From Bacteroidales bacterium (GTDB lineage Bacteria; Bacteroidota; Bacteroidia; Bacteroidales; Marinilabiliaceae), in NCBI GenBank assembly GCA_003249255.1, contig QKJP01000049.1:248001-312000 (forward strand): a stretch of 64,000 bases of DNA, written 5' to 3'. Below the pieces are notes generated by a model, which saw only the letters and a program-made list of their open reading frames with translations, was not told the origin of the DNA and did no database searches. A program made the position numbers and the translations under genes. Positions 25,393 through 35,482 of the stretch are shown piece by piece; the stretch's first letter is position 1, and the number at the start of each line of letters is the position of its first letter.

Positions 25393-27222
25393 ATGAAGGT
25401 AACATTAAGAAGTGCAACCTCTACGGAAGGTCGCAGAATGGCAGGAGCCAGAAGTCTTTGGAGAGCTAACGGAATGCAAGAGTCTCATTTTGGTAAGCCC
25501 GTCATTGCAATCGTCAATTCTTTTACTCAGTTTGTGCCGGGTCACGTTCATCTTCATGAAATTGGCCAGCAAGTAAAAAAACGCATCGAAGAATTAGGAT
25601 GCTTTGCTGCTGAGTTCAATACCATAGCCATCGATGATGGTATCGCGATGGGACACGACGGGATGTTGTATTCTTTACCATCACGCGACATCATTGCCGA
25701 TAGTGTAGAGTACATGTGTAATGCGCACCGTGTAGATGCCATGGTTTGTATCTCTAACTGCGATAAAATTACTCCGGGAATGTTAATGGCGTCTATGCGT
25801 TTGAATATCCCAAGTGTATTTGTGTCGGGAGGTCCTATGGAAGCCGGTAAAGTTGGCGACCGTGCCTTAGACTTAGTAGATGCTATGGTAATGGCGGCTG
25901 ATGATTCGGTTTCTGACGAAGAGGTTGATGCAGTTGAGAAAAATGCTTGTCCTACTTGTGGTTCTTGTTCGGGTATGTTTACAGCGAACTCTATGAACTG
26001 CTTAAACGAAGCCATCGGTTTAGCATTGCCGGGTAACGGAACCATCGTTGCAACACATGCGAACCGCACAAAATTGTTCGAAAAAGCGGCCGACTTAATT
26101 GTTGAAAGCACTTATAAATATTACAGAGACGGTGACGAGTCTGTATTACCACGCAACATTGCCACTTACGAAGCATTTGCAAATGCCATGACTCTTGATG
26201 TGGCCATGGGAGGTTCTACAAACACTGTATTACACATTTTAGCCATTGCTCATGAGGCTGGAGTGAATTTCACCATGCAAGACATCGATGCAATTTCTCG
26301 CAAGACACCTTGTTTGTGTAAAGTAGCTCCAAACGGTTCGGCGCACATCGAAGATGTAAACCGTGCGGGAGGTATCATGGGTATTTTAGGTGAGCTAGAC
26401 CGTTTAGGTTTATTAAATACAAATGTGAACCGAGTAGATTTCCCTAGTTTGAAAGCTGCACTTGATGCTTACGATATTATGAGAGATACTCAGGTTGAAG
26501 ATGCAGAAGAGGTTTACTCAAGTGCTCCTGCCGGATTGATTAACCTAACAATGGGTTCTCAAAAAACAAAGTATGGTACGTTAGATAAAGACCGTGCTGC
26601 CGGAGTTATTCGTAATGGTGAGAATGCATTTTCTGCCGATGGTGGTTTAGCTGTTCTTTTCGGTAACATCGCTTTAGACGGATGTATCGTAAAAACTGCC
26701 GGGGTTGATGAGTCTATCTGGGTATTCAATGGTAATGCTAAGGTTTACGAATCTCAGAATGCAGCCATCGATGGTATTTTATCTGATGAGGTAAAAGCCG
26801 GCGATGTGGTTATTATCCGTTACGAAGGCCCAAAAGGCGGACCGGGTATGCAAGAGATGCTTTACCCAACTTCTTACTTAAAATCTAAACATTTAGGTAA
26901 AGAATGTGCTTTATTAACGGATGGTCGTTTCTCAGGTGGTACATCCGGTTTATCAATCGGACATGCTTCTCCTGAAGCTGCAGCAGGTGGTGCTATCGGT
27001 TTAGTAAAAGACGGTGATAAAATTTTGATTGATATACCAAACAGAAAAATCCAATTAGAGATTTCTGATGAAGAATTAGCACAAAGACGTGCCGAAGAGG
27101 AAGCTAAAGGCGAAAACGCCTTTAAGCCTGAAGCACGTGACAGATATGTTTCTAAAGCACTTAAAGCTTATGCAAGCTTGGTTAGCTCTGCCGATAAAGG
27201 AGCTGTGCGTTTAATTGACTAA
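25393..27222 (+). CDS. ilvD: Dihydroxy-acid dehydratase
   Basis: Fe-S enzyme that dehydrates dihydroxy-isovalerate and dihydroxy-methylvalerate, the third common step to Val, Leu and Ile. The 609-residue protein has the cluster ligands in [10 protein letters not shown] (about 120) and [11 protein letters not shown] (about 190), [17 protein letters not shown] (about 80), and the C-terminal [20 protein letters not shown]. Length matches the family (about 610). It is the first structural gene after the attenuator. Codon use is biased toward CGT, GGT and TTC, unlike most neighbours outside the cluster. Confidence 0.97.
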   Translation: MKVTLRSATSTEGRRMAGARSLWRANGMQESHFGKPVIAIVNSFTQFVPGHVHLHEIGQQVKKRIEELGCFAAEFNTIAIDDGIAMGHDGMLYSLPSRDIIADSVEYMCNAHRVDAMVCISNCDKITPGMLMASMRLNIPSVFVSGGPMEAGKVGDRALDLVDAMVMAADDSVSDEEVDAVEKNACPTCGSCSGMFTANSMNCLNEAIGLALPGNGTIVATHANRTKLFEKAADLIVESTYKYYRDGDESVLPRNIATYEAFANAMTLDVAMGGSTNTVLHILAIAHEAGVNFTMQDIDAISRKTPCLCKVAPNGSAHIEDVNRAGGIMGILGELDRLGLLNTNVNRVDFPSLKAALDAYDIMRDTQVEDAEEVYSSAPAGLINLTMGSQKTKYGTLDKDRAAGVIRNGENAFSADGGLAVLFGNIALDGCIVKTAGVDESIWVFNGNAKVYESQNAAIDGILSDEVKAGDVVIIRYEGPKGGPGMQEMLYPTSYLKSKHLGKECALLTDGRFSGGTSGLSIGHASPEAAAGGAIGLVKDGDKILIDIPNRKIQLEISDEELAQRRAEEEAKGENAFKPEARDRYVSKALKAYASLVSSADKGAVRLID

Positions 27223-27271
27223 AGTCATGAGTTTGGAAACATTGCAAATAACCTTCAAAGAGGATAAAGAA

Positions 27272-28981
27272 ATGGGAACTGATAATATACAGAAGAAAAG
27301 AATGACAGGCTCCGAGGCCGTAATGCAATCATTGATTCACGAAGGTGTAAAGATGATTTTCGGATATCCTGGAGGAGCCATCATGCCAATTTACGATGCT
27401 TTGTATGACTATCACAGTCAGTTGCATCACATTTTAACCCGTCATGAGCAAGGTGCATTGCATGCTGCTCAAGGTTATGCTCGTGCAACCGGTGATGTTG
27501 GGGTTTGTTTTGTAACATCAGGACCGGGTGCAACCAATGCCATTACCGGTATTGCCGATGCTCAAATCGATTCTACTCCTTTGGTAGTAATCAGTGGTCA
27601 GGTGGCATCGCCGCTTTTAGGAACAGATGCTTTCCAGGAAACAGATGTGGTAGGTATTTCTCAGCCTATCACCAAATGGAATTACCAGGTTAAAAATGTG
27701 GAAGAAATTCCTGAGGCTATTGCGCGTGCTTTTTACATTGCACGTTCGGGTCGTCCGGGACCTGTATTGATTGATATCACAAAAGATGCTCAGTTTGCTG
27801 AGTTAGATTTCGAATATAAAAAGGTTGAGAAAATTCGCAGTTATATTCCGGTAACCAAAACCGATGAGGAAAAAGTTGCAGAAGCTGCGCAGTTAATCAA
27901 CTTGGCTAAGAAGCCGTTAGTATTAGTCGGTCAGGGAGTTATTTTGGCTGAGGCCGAAAAAGACTTAATGAGCTTATTGGAAAAAACAGGTATGCCTGCT
28001 GCATGGACTTTATTAGGAATGTCGGCCATGCCAACAGACCATCCGTTAAACGTTGGGATGTTAGGTATGCATGGTAACTACGGGCCAAACATCAAAACAA
28101 ACGATGCCGATTTAATTATTGCCTTAGGTATGCGTTTTGATGACCGTGTAACCGGTAATGTTCAGAAATATGCAACCAATGCAAAAGTGATTCATTTCGA
28201 AATCGACCCGGCTGAGATCAATAAAATTATTTACGCTGATGTTCCTGTATTGGGCGACATTAAAGAATCTCTTCCAATGTTGGTAGAGAAAGTTGCAGCG
28301 AACAAACACGAGGCTTGGGTTGAAGAATTTAGAGCTTGTGACCGTATCGAAGATGAGAAAATCATCAAGAATGAGTTGTATCCTACGAAGGAAGGATTAA
28401 CCATGGGTGAGGTTGTTCGTCGTGTAACTGAGCAGTTTAATGATGAAGCAATTTTGGTTACTGATGTTGGTCAGCACCAAATGATGGCATCTCGTTACTT
28501 TAAATTCAAGCATTCGAGAAGTGTTGTAACATCAGGCGGTTTGGGAACAATGGGCTTTGGTCTTCCGGCGGCTCTGGGAGCGCAACTGGGTCAGCCTGAC
28601 CGTGCGGTATGTGTTTTTGTAGGTGATGGTGGTTTCCAAATGACCATTCAAGAATTAGGAACGATTTGGCAAACAAAAGCACCGGTAAAAATCATTCTTT
28701 TAAATAACAATTTCTTAGGGATGGTTCGCCAGTGGCAAGAAATGTTCTTCGATAAGCGCTATGCATCAACTGAGTTAATCAACCCTGATTTCCAGATGAT
28801 TACAAGGGGTTATGGTATTGCTTGCGAAAAGGTTGAGAAACGAGAAGATTTAGATGGTGCAATTAAGCGTATGGCAGAAACGGATGGTCCATTCTTACTC
28901 GAAGTTGTTGTAGAAAAAGAAGGTAATGTTTTACCAATGGTTCCGGCAGGAGCTGCTGTTAATGAAATTAGATTGGAGTAG
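27272..28981 (+). CDS. ilvB: Acetolactate synthase large subunit
   Basis: TPP enzyme that makes acetolactate or acetohydroxybutyrate. Motifs: MTGSEAVMQSLIHEGV at the N-terminus, FGYPGGAIMPIYDAL, the catalytic Glu in HEQGALHAAQGYAR, and the TPP motif GDGGFQMTIQEL...LLNNNFLGMVRQWQE. I chose the ATG at 27272 (569 residues) because AGAGGATAAA stands just upstream and the N-terminus then fits the family. In-frame TTG at 27215 and ATG at 27227 lie only bases from the end of ilvD and would add about 15-19 residues. The small subunit gene follows after 126 bases. Confidence 0.94.
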   Translation: MGTDNIQKKRMTGSEAVMQSLIHEGVKMIFGYPGGAIMPIYDALYDYHSQLHHILTRHEQGALHAAQGYARATGDVGVCFVTSGPGATNAITGIADAQIDSTPLVVISGQVASPLLGTDAFQETDVVGISQPITKWNYQVKNVEEIPEAIARAFYIARSGRPGPVLIDITKDAQFAELDFEYKKVEKIRSYIPVTKTDEEKVAEAAQLINLAKKPLVLVGQGVILAEAEKDLMSLLEKTGMPAAWTLLGMSAMPTDHPLNVGMLGMHGNYGPNIKTNDADLIIALGMRFDDRVTGNVQKYATNAKVIHFEIDPAEINKIIYADVPVLGDIKESLPMLVEKVAANKHEAWVEEFRACDRIEDEKIIKNELYPTKEGLTMGEVVRRVTEQFNDEAILVTDVGQHQMMASRYFKFKHSRSVVTSGGLGTMGFGLPAALGAQLGQPDRAVCVFVGDGGFQMTIQELGTIWQTKAPVKIILLNNNFLGMVRQWQEMFFDKRYASTELINPDFQMITRGYGIACEKVEKREDLDGAIKRMAETDGPFLLEVVVEKEGNVLPMVPAGAAVNEIRLE

Positions 28982-28990
28982 ATTTTATTT

Positions 28991-29022
28991 CAGATGCTAG
29001 ATATGAGTATCAAGTATCAAGA
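28991..29022. repeat. Word-iterated intergenic repeat (AGATGCTAGATATGAG...TATCAAG twice)
   Basis: In the ilvB-ilvN gap the phrase GTATCAA occurs twice, 8 bases apart, after a GATGCTAGATATGA stretch. A similar string in the opposite orientation is near 63133-63168, before hemL. Confidence 0.4.
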
Positions 29023-29107
29023 TGATTTAAAAACGTACCAAAAATAGATGTTTTACATTTTAATGCGATTATTGTCCCGGACTGTATAATCATTAAAAAT
29101 CAAACAG

Positions 29108-29650
29108 ATGAAGCAAGAATTCACACTTTCAATATATTCTGAGAACCACGTTGGTTTATTAAATCAGGTTACTACGGTTTTTACTCGTCGTCACATTAAC
29201 ATCGAGAGTTTAAACACATCTGAGTCTGCCATCAAGGGCATTCACAAATACACAGTGGTTGTTTTTGCCACACGTGAGCAGGTTGATAAACTGGCGCTTC
29301 AAATCGAAAAGAAAGTGGATGTGATTAAAGTATTCGTATTTACGGCTGATGAAATCATCCATCAGGAGATTGCGCTCTATAAGGTGCCGACTGAAGCCCT
29401 CCTCAATGGCAATGAGATTGAACGACTCGTTCGCAAACATGGAGCTCGTATTCTCGAAGTTACTACAAAATATACAGTAATAGAGAAAACAGGTCATCAA
29501 TACGAAACGCAAGAACTGTTTGAAAAACTCGACCATTACGGCGTTTCTCAGTTTGTTCGTTCAGGAAGAGTGGCGGTTACAAAACTCGACCAAGAATTGC
29601 TGAATGAGCACATTAAAAAACTGGAAGACCAGAAAACGTTATTAGATTAA
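29108..29650 (+). CDS. ilvN: Acetolactate synthase small (regulatory) subunit
   Basis: Regulatory partner of IlvB that confers feedback sensitivity to valine. The 180-residue protein begins with an ACT domain (FTLSIYSENHVGLLNQVTTVF, RRHINIESLNTSESA) and has the C-terminal ALS_ss_C-like domain (EIERLVRKHGARILEVTTKYTVIEKTG; FVRSGRVAVTK). Length fits the IlvN/IlvH family (about 160-180). Confidence 0.92.
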   Translation: MKQEFTLSIYSENHVGLLNQVTTVFTRRHINIESLNTSESAIKGIHKYTVVVFATREQVDKLALQIEKKVDVIKVFVFTADEIIHQEIALYKVPTEALLNGNEIERLVRKHGARILEVTTKYTVIEKTGHQYETQELFEKLDHYGVSQFVRSGRVAVTKLDQELLNEHIKKLEDQKTLLD

Positions 29651-29660
29651 ATAATTTGAA

Positions 29661-29668
29661 TATTTTTG
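29661..29668 (+). promoter_or_regulatory. Putative internal -7 box (TATTTTTG) before leuA
   Basis: This exact TAnnTTTG match lies 57 bases before the leuA ATG, just after ilvN. No -33 element is clear. It may allow leuA to be transcribed apart from the attenuated ilv promoter. Confidence 0.3.
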
Positions 29669-29724
29669 CAAGCGTTTCAGAGTGAAATACATCTGAAATC
29701 ACAACAATATAAAAAAACGAAGCA

Positions 29725-31224
29725 ATGAGTGAAAGAGTATATATATTCGATACGACCTTAAGAGATGGTGAGCAAGTTCCGGGATGTCAGTTGAACACAA
29801 TTGAGAAAATTGAAGTAGCTCGTCAGTTAGAGAAATTAGGGGTAGATGTTATCGAAGCCGGTTTCCCGGTATCATCTCCGGGCGACTTTAACTCAGTCGT
29901 CGAAATATCAAAAGCCGTTTCAAATCCTACCATTTGTGCGTTAACACGTGCGGTAGAAAAAGATATAGAAGTTGCTGCCGAAGCATTAAAGTTTGCTAAA
30001 AACGGCCGTATCCATACAGGTATCGGAACTTCTCCTTACCACATTAAAGGGAAGTTTAACACAACTCCTGAAAAAATTATTGAACGTGCTGTGCATGCCG
30101 TAAAATTTGCCCGCAACTTGGTTGGTGAGGTTGAGTTTTATGCAGAGGATGCCGGTCGTTCTGACAACGAATATTTAGCTCGTGTAGTAGAAGCTGTGAT
30201 TGCTGCCGGTGCTACTGTAATTAATATTCCTGATACAACAGGTTACTGTTTACCATCGGAGTACGGTGAGAAAATCGCTTATTTGATGAACAATGTATCT
30301 AACATCGATAAAGCAATTTTATCTACGCACTGTCACAACGACTTGGGTATGGCTACAGCCAATGCATTGTCAGGGGTATCAAACGGAGCTCGTCAGGTTG
30401 AAGTAACTATCAACGGTATTGGTGAACGTGCCGGTAACACTTCTTTAGAAGAAGTGGTGATGGCGATGCGTTGTCATAAATTATTAGATTTCGATACTAA
30501 TATCGATGCTAAGCAAATCATCAAAACAAGTAAGTTAGTTTCTACTTTGATGCGTATGCCGGTGCAGGCTAACAAAGCAATTGTAGGTAGAAATGCCTTC
30601 TCTCACTCATCGGGTATTCATCAGGATGGTGTGTTGAAAGACCGTGAGACTTACGAAATTATCGACCCTGCTGATGTTGGTGTGAAAGAATCGAGCATTG
30701 TATTAACAGCTCGTTCTGGTCGTGCTGCATTAAAGCACCGTTTAGAAATTATTGGTTACAAAATCGAGGGGAAAGAGTTGGATACTGTTTACGAGCAGTT
30801 CTTAGATTTAGCGGATAGCAAGAAAGATGTGACTGATGAGGATTTAGATGCTTTAGTAAGTCAAGGTCACACAAAACAAGAGCGTTCTATAAAATTAGAA
30901 AAACTTCAGGTAGTAAGTGGGTTGTCTTTAATACCAACGGCTACTGTAACCATGAGTTTTGATGGTGATGTGTTTACAGAAACTGCTACCGGTAACGGTC
31001 CTGTTGATGCGGTGTTTACAGCTATAAAAGCTTTGATGAAGCGTAAAGTTCACTTAGAAGAATACTTGGTACAAGCCGTAACTCGTGGTAGTGATGATTT
31101 GGGTAAAGTACACGTTCAAATCGAACACAAGGGAAATACGTACTACGGCTATGCAGCTAACACCGATGTGATAACGGCTTCAGCAGAAGCATTTATTGAT
31201 GCGGTTTCTAAAGTGCATAATTAG
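29725..31224 (+). CDS. leuA: 2-isopropylmalate synthase
   Basis: First committed step of leucine synthesis: acetyl-CoA + 2-oxoisovalerate. The 499-residue protein has the signature [16 protein letters not shown] (about 8-23), [14 protein letters not shown], the metal ligands in [17 protein letters not shown] (about 200), [16 protein letters not shown] and the regulatory LeuA dimer domain from about residue 390. Length fits LeuA type 1 (about 500). A second, different synthase gene is at 33780. Confidence 0.93.
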   Translation: MSERVYIFDTTLRDGEQVPGCQLNTIEKIEVARQLEKLGVDVIEAGFPVSSPGDFNSVVEISKAVSNPTICALTRAVEKDIEVAAEALKFAKNGRIHTGIGTSPYHIKGKFNTTPEKIIERAVHAVKFARNLVGEVEFYAEDAGRSDNEYLARVVEAVIAAGATVINIPDTTGYCLPSEYGEKIAYLMNNVSNIDKAILSTHCHNDLGMATANALSGVSNGARQVEVTINGIGERAGNTSLEEVVMAMRCHKLLDFDTNIDAKQIIKTSKLVSTLMRMPVQANKAIVGRNAFSHSSGIHQDGVLKDRETYEIIDPADVGVKESSIVLTARSGRAALKHRLEIIGYKIEGKELDTVYEQFLDLADSKKDVTDEDLDALVSQGHTKQERSIKLEKLQVVSGLSLIPTATVTMSFDGDVFTETATGNGPVDAVFTAIKALMKRKVHLEEYLVQAVTRGSDDLGKVHVQIEHKGNTYYGYAANTDVITASAEAFIDAVSKVHN

Positions 31225-31276
31225 GCAGAAGGAGTAAGGCAGAAGGCACCTGCCTGCCCGCTAGGCAGGGAAGTGA
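31222..31276. repeat. GGCAGAAG..CACCTGCCTGCC hairpin unit, copy 1
   Basis: CCTGCC pairs with GGCAGG across a short loop, followed by GAAGTGA. Copy 2 (31391-31431) shares GGCAGAAGRCACCTGCCTGC and GGGAAGTGA with a few base changes. Confidence 0.6.
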
Positions 31277-31284
31277 TTTTTATT

Positions 31285-31313
31285 TAGTCAGGAGTCAGAA
31301 GACAGTAGTCAGG
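31285..31313. repeat. GTCAG-word iterated repeat
   Basis: The word AGTCAG recurs three times (TAGTCAGGAGTCAG then TAGTCAGG) within 29 bases. Confidence 0.5.
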
Positions 31314-31390
31314 CTTGATTTATAGGATTTAGATAATCTGCGATTCTGCTAAACAAAACTGTAAAGCAAAGTGTTTGTTTGATGCAAGAT

Positions 31391-31431
31391 TAGGCAGAAG
31401 ACACCTGCCTGCCGGCAAGGTAGGGAAGTGA
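31391..31431. repeat. GGCAGAAG..CACCTGCCTGCC hairpin unit, copy 2
   Basis: It is the same unit as 31222-31276, with CCTGCCGGCAAGG replacing CCCGCTAGG in the hairpin. Confidence 0.55.
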
Positions 31432-31455
31432 CTTGCAAGATGCCAAAACGAACCT

Positions 31456-31540
31456 TAAGACCGAAGGTCTTATATCATATAGCCTAGGGCATCGCCCTAG
31501 GTACTTTTAATACGAATTACATTTTAGCCCTGTAGGGGCG
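31456..31540. repeat. REP-like palindrome array (CCTAGGGC..GCCCTAGG and GCCCTGTAGGGGC), copy 1
   Basis: Three short hairpins in a row: AAGACC-GAA-GGTCTT (31457-31471), CCTAGGGC-ATC-GCCCTAGG (31483-31501) and GCCC-TGTAG-GGGC (31527-31539). The last two recur in the same order and at similar spacing at 63077-63133. Confidence 0.75.
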
Positions 31541-31588
31541 AAATAAGATTCCAAAACAAGAAGTTAAACTTTTTAATATTCAAATAAA

Positions 31589-32995
31589 TTGGCAGGAAAA
31601 ACATTATTCGATAAGGTTTGGGACAGTCACGTGGTAGAAGCCATCGAGAACGGTCCTAACGTGCTTTACATCGACCGTCATTTCGTACATGAAGTGACCA
31701 GTCCACAGGCATTTGCAGGAGTTAAAGAGCGTGGAGTTGGCGTATTTCGTCCAAATCAGGTATTAGCTACGCCTGACCACAACATTCCTACAATTAATCA
31801 AGACCAACCTATTAAAGATCAGCTTTCAGCACATCAGGTTGATACTTTAACTAAAAACTGTGAAGAGAACAACGTTACTCTTTACGGATTAGGACACGAA
31901 TACAATGGTATCGTTCACGTTGTTGGACCTGAGCAAGGTATTACTCAGCCGGGTATGACAATGGTTTGTGGTGATAGCCACACAAGTACTCACGGTGCAT
32001 TTGGTTCTATCGCATTCGGTATTGGTACATCAGAGGTTGAGATGACATTGGCTACTCAATGTATTATGCAGCCAAAGCCAAAAAGTATGCGTATCAACAT
32101 CGAAGGTGAGCTTGGTGCAGGTGTAACAGCTAAGGATATTGTTCTTTATGTTATTTCGAAATTAACTACTTCGGGTGGTACAGGATATTTCGTTGAGTTC
32201 GCAGGTTCTGCAATTCGCGCTTTATCAATGGAAGGTCGTATGACAGTTTGTAACATGAGTATCGAAATGGGTGCTCGTGGTGGTATGATTGCTCCTGATG
32301 AGACAACTTTCGAATACATCAAAGGTCGTCGTAACGCTCCTACAGGTGAGCAGTGGGAAAAAGCAGTTGCCTATTGGAAAACTCTTCCAACAGATGCTGA
32401 TGCTAAGTTCGATTTAGAGTTAACTTACGAAGCTGCTGACATTGAGCCACAAATTACTTATGGTACTAACCCGGGTATGGGTACAGGTATCACTCAAAAT
32501 ATTCCTTCTTTAGACACGATTGAAGAGGCATCTAAAAAGACTTATTTACAGTCTATGAAGTACATGGGCTTCGAACCGGGCGATAAATTAGAAGGTAAAA
32601 AAGTAGATTACGTTTTCTTAGGTTCTTGTACCAATGGTCGTATCGAGGATTTACGTGTGTTTGCAGAGGCTGTAAAAGGTAAAAAGAAAGCTGACAACAT
32701 TACTGCATGGATTGTTCCGGGTAGTAGGTTAGTAGAGAAACAAGCGATTGAAGAAGGTATCAAAGAAACTTTAGAAGCTGCCGGTTTCGAATTACGTCAG
32801 CCGGGTTGTTCTGCTTGTTTAGCTATGAACGACGATAAGATTCCTGCAGGTAAGTACGCCGTTGCGACATCAAACCGTAACTTCGAAGGACGTCAGGGAC
32901 CGGGTTCTCGCACCTTGTTAGCTTCTCCATTAACGGCAGCAGCTGCAGCAGTAACGGGTGTTATTGCAGACCCAAGAAAAGTATTTAATTTATAA
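31589..32995 (+). CDS. leuC: 3-isopropylmalate dehydratase large subunit
   Basis: Fe-S aconitase-family subunit that isomerises isopropylmalate. The 468-residue protein starts at a TTG (31589). No in-frame ATG exists before the upstream stop, and the resulting N-terminus ([16 protein letters not shown]) matches LeuC exactly. Cluster ligands are in [14 protein letters not shown] and [10 protein letters not shown] (about 345 and 410), plus [12 protein letters not shown] near 130. Length fits LeuC (465-470). The rare start codon just after the repeat array may lower or uncouple expression. Confidence 0.94.
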   Translation: MAGKTLFDKVWDSHVVEAIENGPNVLYIDRHFVHEVTSPQAFAGVKERGVGVFRPNQVLATPDHNIPTINQDQPIKDQLSAHQVDTLTKNCEENNVTLYGLGHEYNGIVHVVGPEQGITQPGMTMVCGDSHTSTHGAFGSIAFGIGTSEVEMTLATQCIMQPKPKSMRINIEGELGAGVTAKDIVLYVISKLTTSGGTGYFVEFAGSAIRALSMEGRMTVCNMSIEMGARGGMIAPDETTFEYIKGRRNAPTGEQWEKAVAYWKTLPTDADAKFDLELTYEAADIEPQITYGTNPGMGTGITQNIPSLDTIEEASKKTYLQSMKYMGFEPGDKLEGKKVDYVFLGSCTNGRIEDLRVFAEAVKGKKKADNITAWIVPGSRLVEKQAIEEGIKETLEAAGFELRQPGCSACLAMNDDKIPAGKYAVATSNRNFEGRQGPGSRTLLASPLTAAAAAVTGVIADPRKVFNL

Positions 32996-33013
32996 TCCTA
33001 AAGAAGTAAAAAA

Positions 33014-33613
33014 ATGCCAATAGATAAATTTGTCACCCTTCAGACATCAGTGGTACCTTTACCAATCGAAAACGTGGATACTGACCAGATTATCCCGGCT
33101 CGTTTCTTAAAGGCAACTACCAAAGAGGGATTCGGAGATAACTTATTTTGTGACTGGCGTTACGAAAAAGACGGTACTCCAAAAGCGGATTTCGTATTAA
33201 ACGACCCAACATACAGTGGTCCTATTTTAGTAGCAGGTAAAAACTTTGGAAGTGGTTCGAGCCGTGAGCACGCTGCATGGGCTGTGGCTGGTTATGGTTT
33301 TAAAGCTGTAGTATCTTCATTCTTTGCAGATATCTTTAGAGGAAACTCTTTAAACAACGGTGTATTACCGGTACAGGTTTCTGAAGCTTTCTTAGCAAAA
33401 ATCTTTGCCGAGGTAGAAAAAGATCCTAAAGCAGAAGTTAAGATTGATTTAGAAAATCAGACCATCACCTTAATTCCAACAGGTGAATCTGAGTCATTCG
33501 AAATCAACGGATACAAAAAGAAATGCTTATTAAACGGTTACGATGATATCGATTACCTTTTAAGCATTAAAGATAAAATTCAAGCCTTCGAAAAGCAGGC
33601 TGTTAAATTCTAA
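33014..33613 (+). CDS. leuD: 3-isopropylmalate dehydratase small subunit
   Basis: The 199-residue swivelling-domain partner of LeuC. It has [13 protein letters not shown] (about 19-31), the [13 protein letters not shown] motif (about 78-90) that contacts the substrate, and [13 protein letters not shown]. Length fits LeuD (about 200). It starts 18 bases after leuC, so the two subunits are made from one message. Confidence 0.95.
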   Translation: MPIDKFVTLQTSVVPLPIENVDTDQIIPARFLKATTKEGFGDNLFCDWRYEKDGTPKADFVLNDPTYSGPILVAGKNFGSGSSREHAAWAVAGYGFKAVVSSFFADIFRGNSLNNGVLPVQVSEAFLAKIFAEVEKDPKAEVKIDLENQTITLIPTGESESFEINGYKKKCLLNGYDDIDYLLSIKDKIQAFEKQAVKF

Positions 33614-33642
33614 TCACTTCTTTTTTGAAGTTGAATAATACA

Positions 33643-33688
33643 AAGTCTGCTTTTCATTTCGTGAGGAAGTGAGGGCAGGCTTTTTTTG
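33643..33688 (+). terminator. Terminator-like hairpin after leuD
   Basis: A long stem rich in G-U pairs (about 33644-33660 with 33665-33681), ends CTGC/GCAG, is followed by seven Ts. It would reduce read-through into the next synthase gene. Confidence 0.65.
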
Positions 33689-33773
33689 ATAGATAATAGA
33701 TTTTTAGATGATAGACTACTAGACTTATCTAAAACTGTTTGTCTATTATCTATTAGTCTAATGTCTATAATCT
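33688..33773. repeat. TCTATTATCTA-word intergenic repeat
   Basis: Words related to TAGATAATAGA, TAGACTA and TCTATTATCTATTAGTCTA alternate over about 85 bases and can pair with each other. A similar string (TTAGTCTATTATCTAATGTCTA) is at 43197-43237, before the end of metH. Confidence 0.5.
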
Positions 33774-33779
33774 GAAGGT

Positions 33780-35306
33780 ATGAAGGTTGAAATAATGGAT
33801 ACCACCCTGCGGGATGGGGAGCAAACAACAGGCGTTTCGTTCAATGAATCGGAAAAGCTGGCGATGGCTCACATCTTGTTGGATGAAGTGAAAGTAGACC
33901 GTCTGGAAGTTGCATCGGCCAGGGTAAGTGAGGGTGAATTTAAGGCGGTGAAGAAAATTACCGAATGGGCTGCCACTAAAGGTTACTTAGACAAGATTGA
34001 GGTTCTTGGTTTTGTTGATAAAGGGGTGTCTTTACAGTGGATTCAGGATGCCGGGGCAAAGGTAATTAACCTGTTGACTAAGGGTTCGTTGAAGCACGTA
34101 ACCAGTCAGTTGCGCAAAACGCCTGAGCAACATGTGGATGATATCATCAAAGTGATTCGTCAGGCTACAGAGATGGGCATTACTGTTAATGTGTATCTGG
34201 AGGATTGGTCGAATGGTATGATTAGCTCTCCGGATTATGTGTTTTATTTGATAGATGCTTTAAAAGACCAAGCGATTCAACGATTTATGTTACCTGATAC
34301 ATTAGGCGTGTTAAATCCCGACCAGGTAGCCGAATTTTGTGGCGAAACAGTAAAACGCTTCCCGAATATTCATTTTGATTTTCATGCTCATAACGATTAT
34401 GATTTGTCTGTAGCTAATGTGTATGCTGCGGTTAAAGCCGGAATGAAAGGGGTGCATACTACTGTAAACGGATTAGGTGAGCGTGCCGGTAATGCTCCAT
34501 TGGCATCTGTCGTAGCGGTTTTATCCGACCAGTTAAATGTAGAATTCAATCTGAATGAATCAAAACTGACACGCATCAGTCGTTTGGTTGAGAGTTTTTC
34601 AGGTATCAGAATCCCGGCGAACAAACCATTAACAGGTGAGTATGTATTTACCCAATGTAGCGGTGTACATGCCGATGGCGATAACAAAGACAATTTATAC
34701 TTTAACGAGTTAATGCCGGAACGTTTCGGTCGGGTTCGTAAGTATGCTTTAGGAAAAACCTCCGGTAAGGCCAATATCCTTAAAAACTTAGAGGAATTAG
34801 GTATTGATTTGTCAGCCGAAGAGATGAAAAAAGTCTCTGAACGTGTTATCGAGTTGAGTGATAAAAAGGAAATGGTTACGACCGAAGACCTGCCATACAT
34901 CATTGCAGATGTGTTGCGTAGTTCTGAAAATTTGAGAGATTACATTAAACTAATTAATTACAGTCTTTCATCAACCAAAGGATTAAAACCGGTTGCTACC
35001 ATAAAAATTGAAGTTGACGGTCGTTCCTATCAGGAAACATCAGCAGGAGATGGTCAGTACGATGCTTTTATGAAAGCCCTTTGGAAAATTTATGAGAAGT
35101 TAGATAAATCTTTCCCAAAACTGTTAGATTACAATGTAACCATACCTCCCGGTGGTAAAACAGATGCACTTGTAGAAGCCATGATTACCTGGGAGTTTAA
35201 AGATAAGGAGTTTAAAACACGCGGCCTCGATGCCGACCAAACCGAAGCAGCCATCATTGCCACGATGAAGATGCTTAATATTATAGAAAACGAGAATATA
35301 TTATAG
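33780..35306 (+). CDS. Second isopropylmalate/citramalate synthase family protein (LeuA2/CimA-like)
   Basis: A 508-residue enzyme of the DRE-TIM metallolyase family with [16 protein letters not shown] (about 7-22), FHAHNDYDLSVANVYAAV (about 200) and NGLGERAGNAPLASVV, then an LeuA dimer domain (ATIKIEVDGRSYQETSAGDG). It differs strongly from the leuA product, for example VDRLEVASARVSEGE replacing [15 protein letters not shown]. It may make citramalate from pyruvate, feeding LeuCDB to give 2-oxobutyrate, or be a second isopropylmalate synthase. Placement between leuD and leuB fits either role. Confidence 0.85.
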   Translation: MKVEIMDTTLRDGEQTTGVSFNESEKLAMAHILLDEVKVDRLEVASARVSEGEFKAVKKITEWAATKGYLDKIEVLGFVDKGVSLQWIQDAGAKVINLLTKGSLKHVTSQLRKTPEQHVDDIIKVIRQATEMGITVNVYLEDWSNGMISSPDYVFYLIDALKDQAIQRFMLPDTLGVLNPDQVAEFCGETVKRFPNIHFDFHAHNDYDLSVANVYAAVKAGMKGVHTTVNGLGERAGNAPLASVVAVLSDQLNVEFNLNESKLTRISRLVESFSGIRIPANKPLTGEYVFTQCSGVHADGDNKDNLYFNELMPERFGRVRKYALGKTSGKANILKNLEELGIDLSAEEMKKVSERVIELSDKKEMVTTEDLPYIIADVLRSSENLRDYIKLINYSLSSTKGLKPVATIKIEVDGRSYQETSAGDGQYDAFMKALWKIYEKLDKSFPKLLDYNVTIPPGGKTDALVEAMITWEFKDKEFKTRGLDADQTEAAIIATMKMLNIIENENIL

Positions 35307-35320
35307 ATTTGCATTTATTA

Positions 35321-35348
35321 AGTACGGAGTCCGCAGTACGGAGTCCGC
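35321..35348. repeat. Tandem duplication of a 14-mer (AGTACGGAGTCCGC x2)
   Basis: Two exact copies lie head to tail, then AGTAT. Each contains the small inverted repeat CGGA-G-TCCG. It lies in the gap before leuB. Confidence 0.75.
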
Positions 35349-35414
35349 AGTATAGCGTTTCTGTATAGAAAGAGTTTTTCAAATAAGGGAGAACACTTTC
35401 AATAAGTGTGAAAC

Positions 35415-35446
35415 AGCTAGAAGCTAATAGCTAGAAGCTAGAGGCT
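35415..35446. repeat. AGCTAGAAGCTA-word repeat before leuB
   Basis: AGCTAGAAGCTA occurs twice, 14 bases apart, followed by GAGGCT. A related, inverted string (TTAGCTTTTAGCTACTAGCTTCTAGC) follows leuB at 36551-36576. Confidence 0.65.
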
Positions 35447-35482
35447 ACTGAAACTATGTACATTAAAAAAAGATAGAATACC

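Larger units (their letters stand above)
31222..31588. repeat. Repeat-filled gap between leuA and leuC
   Basis: The gap contains, in order: a GGCAGAAG/CACCTGCCTGCC hairpin unit (31222-31276), a GTCAG-word repeat (31285-31313), a second GGCAGAAG/CACCTGCCTGCC unit (31391-31431), and a REP-like pair of palindromes (31456-31540). No coding frame is convincing. Confidence 0.7.

Noticed and set aside
25211-25417. A minus-strand frame across the attenuator
   Set aside because: It crosses the terminator and the ilvD start and has no convincing start or motif.
25554-26111. A 185-codon minus-strand frame inside ilvD
   Set aside because: It is the complement of a strongly conserved coding sequence with codon bias; no motif or start site supports it.
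31225-31588. CRISPR array in the leuA-leuC gap
   Set aside because: The repeats are unequal, hairpin-bearing and few; there are no regular spacers or cas genes.
31225-31588. A second leader peptide with Leu codons before leuC
   Set aside because: No short frame rich in Leu codons with a following terminator could be found.
34397-34903. A 168-codon minus-strand frame
   Set aside because: It lies antisense to the LeuA2/CimA-like gene, which has clear family motifs.
35321-35450. Short CRISPR or phage attachment site before leuB
   Set aside because: The 14-mer duplication is tandem, with no spacer, and no integrase is nearby.
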